Origin: Dicaeum eximium
Taxonomy: Eukaryota; Chordata; Aves; Passeriformes; Dicaeidae
DNA: 64,000 bases
Assembly: GCA_013396995.1 (NCBI GenBank)
Contig: VWZP01010185.1
Coordinates: 1-64,000, forward strand
Direction of reading: 5' to 3'
Of the stretch, positions 26,465 through 39,312 are shown in pieces (within the stretch, counting starts at the first letter, position 1; the number at the start of each line of letters is the position of its first letter). Below the pieces are notes generated by a model that did not search any database, was not told the DNA's origin, and saw nothing but the letters and a program-made list of their open reading frames with translations. The translations under genes and the position numbers were made by a program.

Positions 26465-29400
26465 CCAACCCCTAGCTTCAGGAAACTCATAACTTTGACT
26501 CACAAGAGCAAAACTTTCTAAATTTTGGATGTCCCTACCTGGAAGACTCAGCTGGGGAGGAATGGACCTGCAGGAGCTGCAGGGATGTCACTGCATTGCC
26601 TTCAGGCTGAAAAGAAAGCTGATCACAGATTTCCCATTTCCTAGGTAAGCATTCTGCTACTAGGCTAAGAGCTGATTTTATTTATTTACCTATAATTGCA
26701 AGTTTTTTCACATTTTACTGATGGCGCATGCAAACACATAACATTTATTCTCTTAAGAATGTACAAAGGAATTGGCAATGTTATAGGTATTGGTAAAAAG
26801 TGCATGTGACTGATTACTCTCATTTTTAAAACATGCAACTTGAAAATACTTCTCAGTCTGGGGATTAAGAATTCTATTTTCCTTTGGTGACCAATCACAC
26901 AGTCCAGCTATTGAGCAAGCAGTGGCACAGCATCCACAAGTAAGTACACAGCCTGCAAGATGTTCCCATGCATTATTCAGTGAATAATTCTAAATAATGA
27001 AAACACTGAAATCTGTGTGCAGATGTAATATGGGTGACAAAATTAAATGTGTTATTTAATAGAAGAAGCTGACCTAGCTCTAGTGGAGACCAGCACCAGC
27101 TGTTCAGAGGCCTGTGGGTCTATGTAACATGAATTTATTGTGTGCTAGCAGGAGTAATCCAAGTCCAGCAATCACTAGTGGATGGTCGGTCTCATTCACA
27201 GTGATGAAGCAGCTTCCAGAACGCACAAGCTTCACCCACAGGCTGCCTTCACTGTAGAGTCACCTTCTGAGTGAATTCCATTTTCCAGGTCGGCTCGTTG
27301 GGAAGCTGTTGGCATGGCACCCGCCTGGTGTCTGCAGCTCGCGGTGACCCTGCTGGGGCTGCGGGCACTCACACTGCAGCCTGTGCCCGCCTTCACACCA
27401 CCTCTGTGTGCAGACCAGCAGCTTATCGTCTAAATCAATTCTTAGAGACACTCACGGGTGCTCACATGTATCTGGGGATGTTACAGCTTTGCATGCATTT
27501 GGTGGTTTTACTCTGAGCCTTAGCACATATTCAAATACTGCAGAGCAATAACTCTTTCATCCCTTAAGGCACCCCTCAAAGTAATCATATGAATAAAAAC
27601 CCTTGAACCACTGAGGCAAAAATAACTCATGACCAACACCTTCTTGGAATTGTACTTGCCATATTATGATCCAGAGGAGAGGGGCTAAAGCTCACAGCTG
27701 TTGTAGCAAATTTCCCTGTTGCTTTCAAAATGCTCCTACGGATGCAAGGCAAAAAACTTCAGGAAAGTTACTGAAGGGCAGTGGGCAATGACAGCAGCTT
27801 TAGATGTAAACAAGAAAAATGAGACCTTGCTAAAGGTTTGCCAAGCCATAACTTGTCATAAAGCTAAACATAGGTAAGTGAATTGAAGTGAAAAGCTGCA
27901 CATATTTTTATTGATTTTTGATGCGTTGTTAATTTTGTCGATGCAGGCAGTGTATTGCAAGCTGCAATTAAGACATGGCAGTGGAAAAAAGAACAATAAC
28001 AAGAAATTGAGTCAGTCATTTGTTTGAAAATAAGACAAAAGCACTGGTATGGAGAGAAAGGAAGGAACTTGCAAAATATCTACTTACTGCTTTATTTTCA
28101 ACATTCAGCTCCTTAGCTTTAATGGTGCTTAAAATACCAGTCACAAGTCATGGCTCTGAAGGAAAATACACAATGTTTTCTGGTGATTGAGAGATTTATT
28201 CTAAAGGCACCACAAGAAAAGAATGTCTCAGGAGTTCAGCAGGTTTGAAATGTACAAGAACTCAGAGTGCAACTGATCTAAGGCATGCAGTAAATGGGTT
28301 TACAAGTCTTATTGACTACCCTGCTGAGTTGCTGCTTCCAAAAAGCTCTGCAAGTCTGTTATAAAGGTTTTCCTTTCAGATATTCAGCCTGCACAATCTG
28401 CTGGCATTCAGCATTGATACAGGCTTTTATTTTTACTGGAAAAATGCAAGAGGCAGGTTGATGCAGTTTTCCTTTTCTCAGGTTTTGGTGATCTGAAATC
28501 AAAGGTGTTTTGAAGTATCTAGGTTATTTTTATGAATGCCCTTGAACTTTTGGGATGTTGTAGCATGAAGCACACTTTCTTTTACTTCAGTTGTTACAAA
28601 GCTCCAAAAATCTGTGGCTGCATAGCTGTTAGGCTTTATTCAAAACACTTCAGAAATCTGGATCAGGTTGTGTTTTTACTAGAACCACAGAGTTGGATGG
28701 GGAAAGCTGGATGATTTTGTTTCCCCTGCCTCCAACCTCCAGCTTTTTCCTGCTGTGAGAATGTATGTTTGTTATCTGAATGTGCATCGTCACAGGCTGC
28801 AGTGGCACACAGTCACCAAGGGATCTTTTGTGCCCGTACCTGCAAAAGGCACGTCAAAATGAAGAATTGCGTGCCAAGTGGTTTGATGGAAAAGCTACGT
28901 CTGTGAATTGTATTTTGATTTGCATTATAGAGGAGGCGTGACCTTCACTTGGGTTTTGGTACTGAACTTGTTCTGGCCAGTAATGCCTCATTTGAGAAGC
29001 TATAGCTGAAGGAAGGGAGTTTGGATTTTTATGGACGGAGAACGGTGTCTGAGGGGAAGAGCTTGGGTTTTTCAGAAAAATTTATGCTACTGCCTTTAAT
29101 TGTAGGGCTTTAAGACTACTGTTGTCCCAGGAGTCTGGGCCAGGGCTGCCATGGCCAGTTCTAGAAAATTCTCAGCTGCTCTGTCACTAAAATTGTGGAC
29201 AGCATGGATACCTCTTAGAAAACGTGGTATCCCAAGCAGCTCTGGCAGTTCCCTTGTTTGGAGAAATTCAGCCTGAGACTGAACAGAAATAAAACAGCAA
29301 ACTCTGAGGAAGCCACAGAAATACAGAAAGGACCCAGGAGTCTTCTAGAAAAGTGCAAAGAAATACCCCATACCCCAATCCCTAATGTTTGTTTCCTAAT

Positions 29401-32400
29401 CAAAACAATTCCTTTGCAAACTCTCTCCATGGGGAGATTAATAATTTTAAGTTGAGAAGAAAAATAAAATTTAAAGTTATCCCACTTTATTTTGGGGAAA
29501 TTACAAAGGCATGGTCTATCCTTTCTTTGTACTTTCAACATGGAGAAACTGGCAGAGTTCAAGGTTTAGCAGAATTTTACCTGCATTTTATCTTGTTGAA
29601 GGACAGCCATTGTTGAAACTATGAAAGTCATTCTGTCAGGGTTAACAACAACAGAAATATGAGACTAGGTATGGAATCCTTAAATTCAGCCCTCCTTTAA
29701 TTTTCAAAAGCATGTTTTTTAATCAAACAGACATCAAAACAAAGTGTAAAATGAACACAGAAATGAAACAGCTGACAGTTTTCTAAAAGGCAAAATTGTG
29801 AAGAAAATCTCTCCCTTTTGTAACTCTTCTATCTTCTACTTCAAAATAGCTATGATATTTTGGGAAGAAGGGAAGACAAGAGTAAACTTCAAAACAACGC
29901 AATATATCATTGTGGGGTTTTTTCAGCTGAAGCAATCAACACCTTTTCTCTCTATTTTTTCTTAGTAACATCCTTTTCCTCACCAGGAAGCTATCACTGT
30001 CAAATTTGGAACAAGCTAGCCTCCGTCCTGTGGTTATTCCTTCAGTGCATTTCTAGCTTTGATGATACCTGTGATGACTTTGACTGGTTTTGGTAAGATT
30101 GGATAAAGCAAGCAGAGTGATTGAAAAACCTGAGAGCTCTAACCAGGTTAGCAGCGAACCTCACTGCTCATCCAGGGCTGTCATGTTGAGTTTCATGTTG
30201 CTGGGGCATCCTGCTGGCTATACCTGAGTCAAACTGCTGACAGACTGCTATGCCCAGATGTGGCTGCAGCAGCAGCTGGTCTCAGCCCTGATTGCCACAG
30301 TAATGTCCCCACAGTGCTGTCACACTTCTAAGGCAAGATCTTTCCCTCACCACAATCCAGGCTTGCAGTTTGAAGAGGGAGCTCTGCAAAGCTATTACTG
30401 CAGAGTACTAGTTTACAAAGATTTCTTATCAGCAGTGTGGGAGCAGCATATTGAGCAAATTTAGATGAAGATTATAAAAATACTTCCTGCCTGTGAAAGA
30501 AGAATGATATGCCAAGAATGTGTTTGAAGCCCATAATTTGGTGTTTTTCAGCTCCAAGTGGTGAGGAACAACCCTACACAGTCAGAGGAGGATGTAACTG
30601 CTCTAAGTGATTTAGCTTAATCTCTGCTTTTCAAAGTCTGTGCTGTGTTTATTGGATGCCTAGGAACACAATGTGGTAACGTAACTCTGTATGTGAATAA
30701 ATTGTGAAGGTGTGTGGGCTGATGCAAGCCTGCCTTGTTTTGAATGCTATTCCATACCCTTGCACAGTGGCACACGTGATGGGGAAAGGCCGGTGGCACA
30801 CATCTTCAGCCAGAAAGAGGCATCAGCCCCTTCCCTTTGCATTCCTCCTCCCCTGTGGCTGCCCTGGGCCTCCTGTGCTACCAGTGCTGTGCTCACCTTC
30901 ATGGATGCTTGAAACTGGGGAATTGGATACAGTTTTATACTGTGCAAGGCAGGGGGAAGGGGCAACAGACAGGGAACAAAAGGAGAAATTAAATCCCCCC
31001 TGGCGCCAGGGTAAATCTCTGCCTGGAATACGGTCCAGTACAAAGCTCTTCTGGAGCAATTTTTGGCATGCAGATAGACCACATCAGCTGTTTCTTGATT
31101 ACAGGCTGTGAGCATGCTCTAGCCTATGGACCATGTGGAGCAACTCCTTCCCTGAGCAGGGAGAGAGACTCGTGTGTATGTTTGCCCTGGAGTAAGAGCA
31201 TCCCCATGGGTGGCTACCCAGAGCAGCTGACAGCATCCTGTTTGTTCTCATCTCAGCTTAGCCTGTGATAAGCTATTTGTGAACTGTGTGTGCAAAGATG
31301 TTAGGAAGAAAACAGCTTAAGAATTAAATATCAGCTTTCTTTTTCAGGAGGAGAGAGGATTTCCTGTCGTATTTTAATTTGGAATTTGTTTATAGCATTT
31401 AAATTCTCATTCAGTTAAAGTTATCATCACTAACAATGCAAAATCAGTGGCTCTACAGCAGCATCTCAGACAATGCCAGCAGGACTTACCTTTGGCATCA
31501 CATGATATGAACTTCTCTGCTGTTGCAGTACATCAACTACAGTGATACACTTTTTTCTCAATGAGTGCTTAAAGTGAGCATGTTAGGAGAAAATTCGTTA
31601 TTCCAGACACAAAATGCTCTTCTACAAACCACAGTATACCATCAGTCAAATAAGCCACTTACAATAAAGAATGTATCCAGAGAAAAAAATTTATTTTCTC
31701 TTCTGCACCTTTTTTAAACATAGTTTGTATAATTACAAGTATTTTAACTATAAGCAGGCAGATATTTTGAATAATGAGGTATATGGGATACAGGGATGTC
31801 CTATTTTACTATATACACAGCTATTCTGCAATTATGATAGCAGCAGGGGCTCTAGTCAGCCTTATGGCACAGGAACCTTTTTCTTGTGGTGTGTGGTTTT
31901 TTCAGTTTTTCATACTGAAAACAAATCAATGAAGTAAAGTTTTTGTCTAAATTTTTCTGTAAATTTTAGCTTTCAGAATTTTCTTTTGACTAATATTAGC
32001 TCCTAACATTTTGTATTTTAGCTTATTTCATCAGGTAGCTTTTGTTAATTTGTCTTTTCCATGCCATTATCTTTCATTCTGTATACTGTACCTGGGGAAC
32101 ACATTTTCCTGTAGTATTTTCAGTGGCACAAGGAATGGAAAGCACAGGGCAATTTGTGCTGGTTTTGTGTTCTGTGTACAGGCAGGTAAGATATAATATA
32201 ACATTTCAGTGGTTAATTACAAGTTAAGTAATTTTTGTCTGTCTAAAATCCAGTCTATTCTATGCAGATGGTGAGAAGGTGAGAAGTGAGCACAGAAAAT
32301 AAGAGCTAAAGAAGTAAACCTTGAATGCATAAATCTCATTACAAGAATCCTTTTGTGCCAGATCTCGTGTATTACTCTCTGCTCTTCATTGCTGGAGGTC

Positions 32401-35400
32401 ACACTGACCCAGCTATCACGTCATTATGAAAAACAGGACATACAAAACCAGCACAACAATAACTACAAAGGCCCAGAAAGGAAGTTACAGCATCATGACT
32501 GTTTGCCACTCATACAAAGACTTGCTCCAGGATGACAGATGTATGGCTTGGGAAATGCTGGTGCTGCTGTGGGACTCAGAAGAGCTCATCCAGTGCATCA
32601 CATGTCCAGATTCCAGACTTGAAACAACGTCTAGAGGAAACAGAACAGCCTGTGATATTCAGAGGAGAACAGATAGCCCAGAAGCCTTCCTGCTTTTAGG
32701 GTGTGTGGCAGTTTGCTCTTTGATTTTTTCATGTAACGTTTCTCAACGCAGCAAGGTGAGGAAGAAGCAATGAAGCTGTGCTGGAACAGTGCCGATGCTG
32801 ACGTGCTTTGCAACAGCAATCCCTTGTAAACAATGAAAGCCCCACTTGACACCTCAGGCAACAGGGCAGGAGGCATGCTGCTGCACACATTCATGCACCT
32901 ATATTTAATGCACTAAGCTTGTCACACGAGCCCCTGACTTGGGTGGAAACTCCCTCTGACCTGCATGTAGCAGATGAATCCACAGGGAGATGGGCTTCTT
33001 GCTTGGAGCCCACTCTGCTGGCTTATTCAGGAAAGAGGCAGACAGCACACACCCACCACCATCATCTGGAAGGGAGATACTGATCCTAGAGGGAAGTTCT
33101 GACCCTCCAGGCCGAGGTACAACTCAGGTATGTGTGTGTGACTCTGGGTGCATACAGGTGCCACGAGATACAGCCCTTTCCAGCCTGGCTTTCTTGGGGG
33201 ATGAAGTGTCACTGAAGGGGAGGCATGGGTCCCTGCAGGTAGGGCTGGTACCAGATGGTGCAGGTGGGACTCTCCTGTGTTTCCTTGCTAACAGTGCCCA
33301 TCATCCCAGTGCTGCAGGGCTCTGCCTCATCCCCCAAGGATCTCTCTTTGGAGAACACAAGAATACTGCCACGAAACTGACAGTGTGCAGAGGTGGCCCT
33401 AAGCAGACTGATCCTGGACTAATTTTTGTAGTATCTGTGAAAGTTTCCAGATGTCAGTTTTCCTTGCCTTTACCTTTTCTTTGTCCTTGTGAGGAGCCCC
33501 ATCCCTCTATCCTTCTGCTCTGCTCTGAGCCAGCAGGATTGTCCACTGACTCTGGACAGATGAAAAAATCCACCCTGGTAAGTGAGATCCTAACCTTACT
33601 CTTTCCAGGGGCTAGTTCATTCTTAGTGGGCTCATAAATTTTTGGAAACCTAGCTTTCCAGCTGAGTGTGGCTAAATGTCTTCAGTGGTAGACATTCTTC
33701 TGTTATTGTGGGGAGGTTTGTGTGGTAGTTTTGTTTTGGTTTGGTTTTTTGGGTTTTAAAATATATATATGAAATATAAATGTGAAGATGCAGAGGGGCT
33801 GGGTATAGTTTTATTTGGTTTTGTTTTGTTTTTTTTTTTTTATTTATTTCTGTTGCATAAGAGAACGATATTTTTCCCTAGATATGGTATGTGATGAATG
33901 GTTTTTGTGAGATTGTTTATGAACTTTGATTATACAATAAAAATACAAATTCCAAGTCGTGGTAATAGCCATCAGTTTGGTGACAAAAGTCTGCTTGGCT
34001 GGGAGCTGTGGGGAGGAATGGAATGCATGTTAATGTAGGGAAGGAGGAGATAGGGGAGGTGTGTGTGGTGAAAAGGTTGCAAATGAGAATGAAAGGAGTG
34101 TAAAAATGCAGTCAGTAATCTAGCCTTCCTCTTGCTATTTTTGTGAAGACATTCTTCGTCCAAATTAGGAAAGAGCAATTACAGTGGGCTGGGTGGGGGC
34201 TGCTGGAGATGTAGGAAGCATTGCTGGCACTGAAGGGGATAGTGGGGGGATCTGAGAGCAAGGACCAGACAAAATTGTGGTTGGAACCAACTGATGTGGT
34301 GTATGATTTGCTGTTGCATCTCACTCACGGGGAACAGATGATTCTGCTATAAGGTTGTTGGCTGTGACAAAACAAAGTCCTAAGGCCTTCTGCTGAGCAT
34401 AAAATAGCCACAAATATAACAGGCCTGTGGAAAAAACCCAGGCAACCCTAGCCTAGTGGCGTCTTTTGGATGTCAGAGGGTGCAACATTGCTGAGATCCC
34501 ATTTAGAAATGAGTACATAAGCCTGGTCTCTTCTGTTTAGGAAGGAGCTCAGATGGGAGTTGGGCAGAGGGAGTTTCCTAGGACCACCAGGGCAGTGGTA
34601 GCCTATCCTAAGGGCCAGACTCCCAGCTTCTTGTCTTTGCCAGTGGAAAAAGGGACATGGCCACTCTCTGTAAATACCTTGGGAAGCAGAGTGCTTTACT
34701 GCCAAGATGAAAAAGAGTAACAGCTAAGAGAAAATACTGACTTTAAAATGAATGTCTAATCAACATGCCTGGAAAAAAAATTGAGCAAGGAATTAGCAGC
34801 ATATTATTTGTTGCCATTGTAGTGAAGTATTTTAACATCCATTCATTCTGTTGGGGACATAAATCTGTTTTTTACATTTTGCTTAATCTCTTTCTGAAAC
34901 AATGAATTGTGAGGCATTTGCCTGGGGCAGCAGGGTCTGATCTCCATGTTCCTTCAAGTCTTGTCTTCCTGAAAGCTGTGTTCACTGGAGGCCTCAGTTT
35001 CAGTAATGCTGAGAGCAGATCTGCAATGGAGCCAGCTTCTTATATGTGTAAGGCAGAACCTTAAGAACTGCAAACAGTGGAATATGTATTCATCTCATAC
35101 CATAAAAGACAGTCCCTTACTCAAAGCCAGACTGACAATAATAAATCGTATTTGCTACAAGTCTCAGTCAAGAACTAGTTTATCAAAGTGGAAAATGTAT
35201 ATATTTATCAACATTTGCAGCTAGAAAGCCTTCAAATCTCACAGTGTTGTGGAACTCTTGAGTTGACAGGCAGCTTCTCCGTGGCACTGCCAGGCTCTGC
35301 TGCAGCTGGCTGGGTACACCTGTAAGTGCATGGTAACACATTTCATCTGAGCCATACTGAGAGAGGGGGCAGTTCCTGGTTTGGATGTGACAGCCTTTGT

Positions 35401-37351
35401 CATGGTGAATCACTCCTTCAAGACACTGAGAGAGGGTTCATGTGGGGATGGCAAACATGGTCTGAGCCTGCAGAGGAGAGTGCTACATTTTCTGGTCAGG
35501 TAAAGCTCACGTGTTCATGAACGCAGCCATGAGTCAGAATGCAGAGGAATCATTTGGGAATCCTCTATGAAAAGCCCATGTGCAACTCAGCTAGACTCAG
35601 TAGCTGAGACAGTCCTCCAGGGAATACTTCCCAAACCACAGGAGTTTTCACTGTGTATTTTCTCTTTCCAGGGTCCAAATCTGGCTCCAACCCTTAGGAT
35701 GGCAATATCAGCCCTCCTAATTCAAAGAGAAATAGGCTGATATTTCAACCTACTTAACTTGACTGTTGCAATAAAACTCTGCCAGTGCATTCAAAACCTT
35801 GGTGATGGTCTTCGAAAAGGGATCAATATGCTGAAAGACCTTTAGTATCTTAAATTATGAAGTGGCTACTCTCACTAGCATGAAACATTTTAAAATATTT
35901 TGAAAAATAATGTTTTACTGTAGTACTTTCAAGGCCACCTTCTCAGTGGACATCTCTGGTATTTAAACAAAATAACAGCCAGCAGTCCTGCAAGACTCAG
36001 TGATTTCTCTTGAAAATTTAGAAGTGTTTTGCCTTTAGGCTGCTGCAAAGGGTTATGAGCTTTGCCTTATTGGAGTCATTCTTCTGGAGGAGAAAGGTAC
36101 TAGCTATGGTGCAATGGTTCCCATCACACAAGAAAAAGAAATCGTTCTCATTTTAAGCACTGGGGCAAGCTCAGTGTCCTGCAGTGCTGGCAAATAAGGG
36201 TCAGAGCTGAATCAAAACTCAAAAGCTTCAGAATTGCTCTAGAAGAGTTCAGTTTATTGAGGAAAGACCTCCAAGGCTTCTCTGGGGTTTCATAGGTCTC
36301 TTAAAATACAGAGAAAGAAGATTATTCCTTATGAAAGCTACTGTGGTTTTGAATTATTTCTTTAGATTCCTACAGACCTCAGCCCTATTAGTTACAGCTT
36401 TTCCAAACAAAGGCAGGTATTAGACCTTTCAAAGGTGACACAGCTGAGGTCTGCCATAACCCTGCTGAATTTAGCACAAAGGTCTCAACTTATTTTGAGG
36501 ATGAGCTCACCTTTGTTCACCTGTTTTGTTTACCTTTGGGCAACTCTGGTGGAAAAAAAAGGAGCATTTTTAACAGCTAAAAATAGGTCAGGAGTAAGTT
36601 TAATATGATATGGCCTTGCACGGTATAGCTGTATACACACACAGTCATCCACTGATGAACCCTAATAGGTTGTGAAGAAAATAATAATCTCATTTTATAG
36701 ATGAAGAAGCTTAAGAAATGGAATTCAGAATAATATTTAGAAAATGAAAACACTCTGAGGTCCTCTTTAAGAGATTATTTTTCAAAATGAAGGAGTTTCT
36801 GGGTCTCAGACCAACAGTTAGGATAGAGGAGCCTAGAGCAAGATACCGTGGAAGTTCAGAAAAAAATTAAAAAGTGCAAATAGTGTTACTCAAGCCCATC
36901 TCTATTTGATGTGGTTTATTTGTCTTTAAAGGGCTAATAACTTGCTCTTTACTTTCTCATGAATGCTTTCTTCAGAAAAGTGAAATACTTCATGGTGATT
37001 CCACCATAGGCATACCCTAATCCAGTGTTTGACTGCCCATCACTGCAGTGATTTTAAATGTATGCAGTATCAAACCCCATGGGGCAGAACTGGAGTCAGA
37101 CAGCACCCCCAGCTCAGCCTTGGCGTGTGCTGCTGCCTCCAACATGCCAGAGCCTCTTCACCATCCTTGCAGGGCTGGGGGGGCCCTGGGCACCTGGGCA
37201 GAGACCTTTGGTGCTTGCCCACACCTCCCTGTGCCACCAGCCAGCCTCTGGGGACAGGTTACCATGCCCACTGTTTCCAGCCCTTGGAACATACTTGGTT
37301 TTCTTCCAGATTGCCAATGACCTCTTGAGGAGCTCTCCTGCCTCCAAACCC
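26465..37351. other. Intergenic, no supported gene; two enhancer-like unique stretches
   Basis: No repeat family is recognised in most of this interval. Unique stretches at about 27880-28030 and 28834-28940 have features of conserved non-coding elements (see findings). The longest ATG-initiated open frame of the desert, 215 codons at 32990-33637, has no recognisable domain. It is followed by GT/T-rich runs (33727-33760, 33810-33850) and an AATAAA at 33936-33941. It could be an exon of an unknown transcript or chance. Confidence 0.5.
33727..33850. repeat. T/GT-rich low-complexity runs
   Basis: This comprises a GTTTTGGTTTGG-type run, a short (TA)n and a GTTTTGTTTT run ending in about 14 T. It resembles the larger G/T tract at 26.2 kb in composition. 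Confidence 0.8.
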
Positions 37352-37459
37352 TGAGCCTTGATCACCTTAGACTTTAGAGCAGCTGCAGAAGAGCAGGTTT
37401 TGCTTGGTGTTGTGTCCAGTTCACTTCTATCATTTGCCTGAACAGTAGTGAAGAACTTG
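37352..37459 (+). repeat. 108 bp dispersed repeat, copy 1
   Basis: This aligns without gaps to 38470-38577 with 9 mismatches (99/108 identical by eye). It is not CR1, LTR or low complexity. The - strand is open through it as part of a 158-codon frame (37114-37590, ATG start). However, the differences between copies are mostly amino-acid changing (about 7 of 10 changed codons over the aligned stretch and its edge), so there is no sign of protein constraint. The family is unknown to me. Confidence 0.85.
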
Positions 37460-38469
37460 GAAGAAGAACTTCCAAGCCATTTGTGGTAAGTTCTGGAACA
37501 TGCCTTCCGCACCTGTTTTCCACTGTTTTTCTTCCCCCCAGTAAGTTTTTCTATTCCAAAGCAGGCATTCTCACCTTTCAGATTTTTCATCTCACACTTT
37601 CAGCATTTTCTGTTATATTTTGTCTTATCTAGCCTTTCATCAGGCTGCACTTTGTAGAATGCAGTGGTTAGGAAGGAATCAGAAGCCTGAAATTCATCTT
37701 TATGTGTTCATACAAACTCTTCATCCCAACTCTGTGCACACTCAGGGACTGGGAAGCAAATTCAAGAGCACGTACAGAAAAGGATTATGTAAAAGTAAAA
37801 CTGAAAAAAATGCAAGGAAAAGTGTGTATAAAAAAGGCTCAGCATACCTCCTAACATGATAGTGGGAAGATATTTAATACCAGCAAACTATCAAAGCAAG
37901 CTGAGGTCTGTGACCCTGTGGTTGTGCTATTTCTGTGCTGTTTTCTTGCCCAACCTTTGAACAACACTGTTCCCTGTGTTCACAGCACAAGTAAAAATCA
38001 GACCAGGCAAAATCAGTAAACACACAAAACACTCCAGTGTAGTGACTAGTGCGATGCCACTTTAGCCCATGACTGCATAATTGGAATTGGTGGAGATAAA
38101 GACTGACTTTTCTAAACTGTGACATATATACATATATGTGGATCAGCAATGGAGTAAGAAGGCATGCAGCTGAGCACACAGAGCCTTCAGGTGCAGGAAA
38201 AGTCCTGTCTATGTCTCCCCCTCCCCATGGAGCCATGTGTGTCTCCCCCTCTCCCTGCTTCTAGGAAGTGCTATCAGAGTTCCCTGGTTAAACCTGGAAA
38301 ATGCAGAAACACTATGTAGAGGAACTGAAATGGTCCATTTCAACTTCCAACTATTTCAACTTCCGCAGCACCACAGTGCAGAGGCATGTCTGTGTTGAAA
38401 TGTCCTGCGGTTCCTGATGCAAACAGAGCATGGTGTGATCGCTGTATCACATCTGCCTGGTGGGGTTAA
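37460..38469. other. Intergenic spacer between the two 108 bp repeat copies
   Basis: About 1 kb of sequence shows no recognisable gene or known repeat. A short AT stretch (catatatacatatatg) lies near 38124-38139. Confidence 0.5.
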
Positions 38470-38577
38470 TGAGCCTTGCTTACCTTAAACTTCAGAGCAG
38501 CTGCAGAAGAGGAGGTTTTGCTTGGTGTTGTATCCAGATCACTTCTATCATTTGCCTGAACAGAAGTGAAGAGCTTG
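38470..38577 (+). repeat. 108 bp dispersed repeat, copy 2
   Basis: This is the same sequence and orientation as 37352-37459, offset by 1,118 bp, about 92% identical. Similarity stops sharply on both sides, with unrelated flanks. That argues for two pieces of a repeat family, or a local duplication followed by replacement of the flanks. Confidence 0.85.
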
Positions 38578-39312
38578 AGAGATTAACTTGTTTATCTCCT
38601 TTATTGAAGCATTCCAGATTTTGTTTTCATCCTCTGATGCCCGCAAAACTCAAACACAAACACAAAAATAAAAGGCATTAACAAACGAAAAGACATGCAC
38701 TTTCATATGCAATTGCACATGTTGTACATGAGGTGTTTTCTCCCCAGTAAGATTTTAAACCATGGAAGCTTGCCAAATCCCAGTGTTTACTGAAATATTT
38801 TCTGGAAGGTGAAAGGTAATTACAAATTTCTGACTAGCCATCAGTGTGGGTACATAAACTCAGGAAAGGTATAATTTATTTGTCTGTATAAAATTTTCTT
38901 GTAATTAGAGGTGTCCTGCTGATACAAGCACATGGGACTGGGGAGTACTTGCTGTGCAATCACATTCAGTTCTCTGTGTTTGAAGGCAATTGTACCTGAG
39001 CAGTACACTAAAGATAGGCTATTTCTCTGATTTCACTTTTCTTCTTCTCCCTGTTCTGTTAGAAAGATGTAGACGTGGCCTCACCAAAAAATGAAGTAGT
39101 GTTAGATTTGTTAAGTATCTGTTTTGTGCTGCCAGTCATTACTGATGACTCAATCAAGTGCCGCCTAGGCAATCACTGCTCTTCATAAGACAAGAGCAGC
39201 CTGAGGTTCTAGTACTCACATATAAGCCCCCTAAGTGTGTGCTGCTTATGAAGAGGCCCTGATTGATGGAATCTCTCTACTGAGAACACTATGAAGATAA
39301 CATACAGAACAA

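Noticed and set aside
25844..26521. 225-codon + strand open frame
   Set aside because: Its C-terminal half is a G/T low-complexity tract translated as Phe/Val/Leu/Gly/Trp. This is an artefact of composition.
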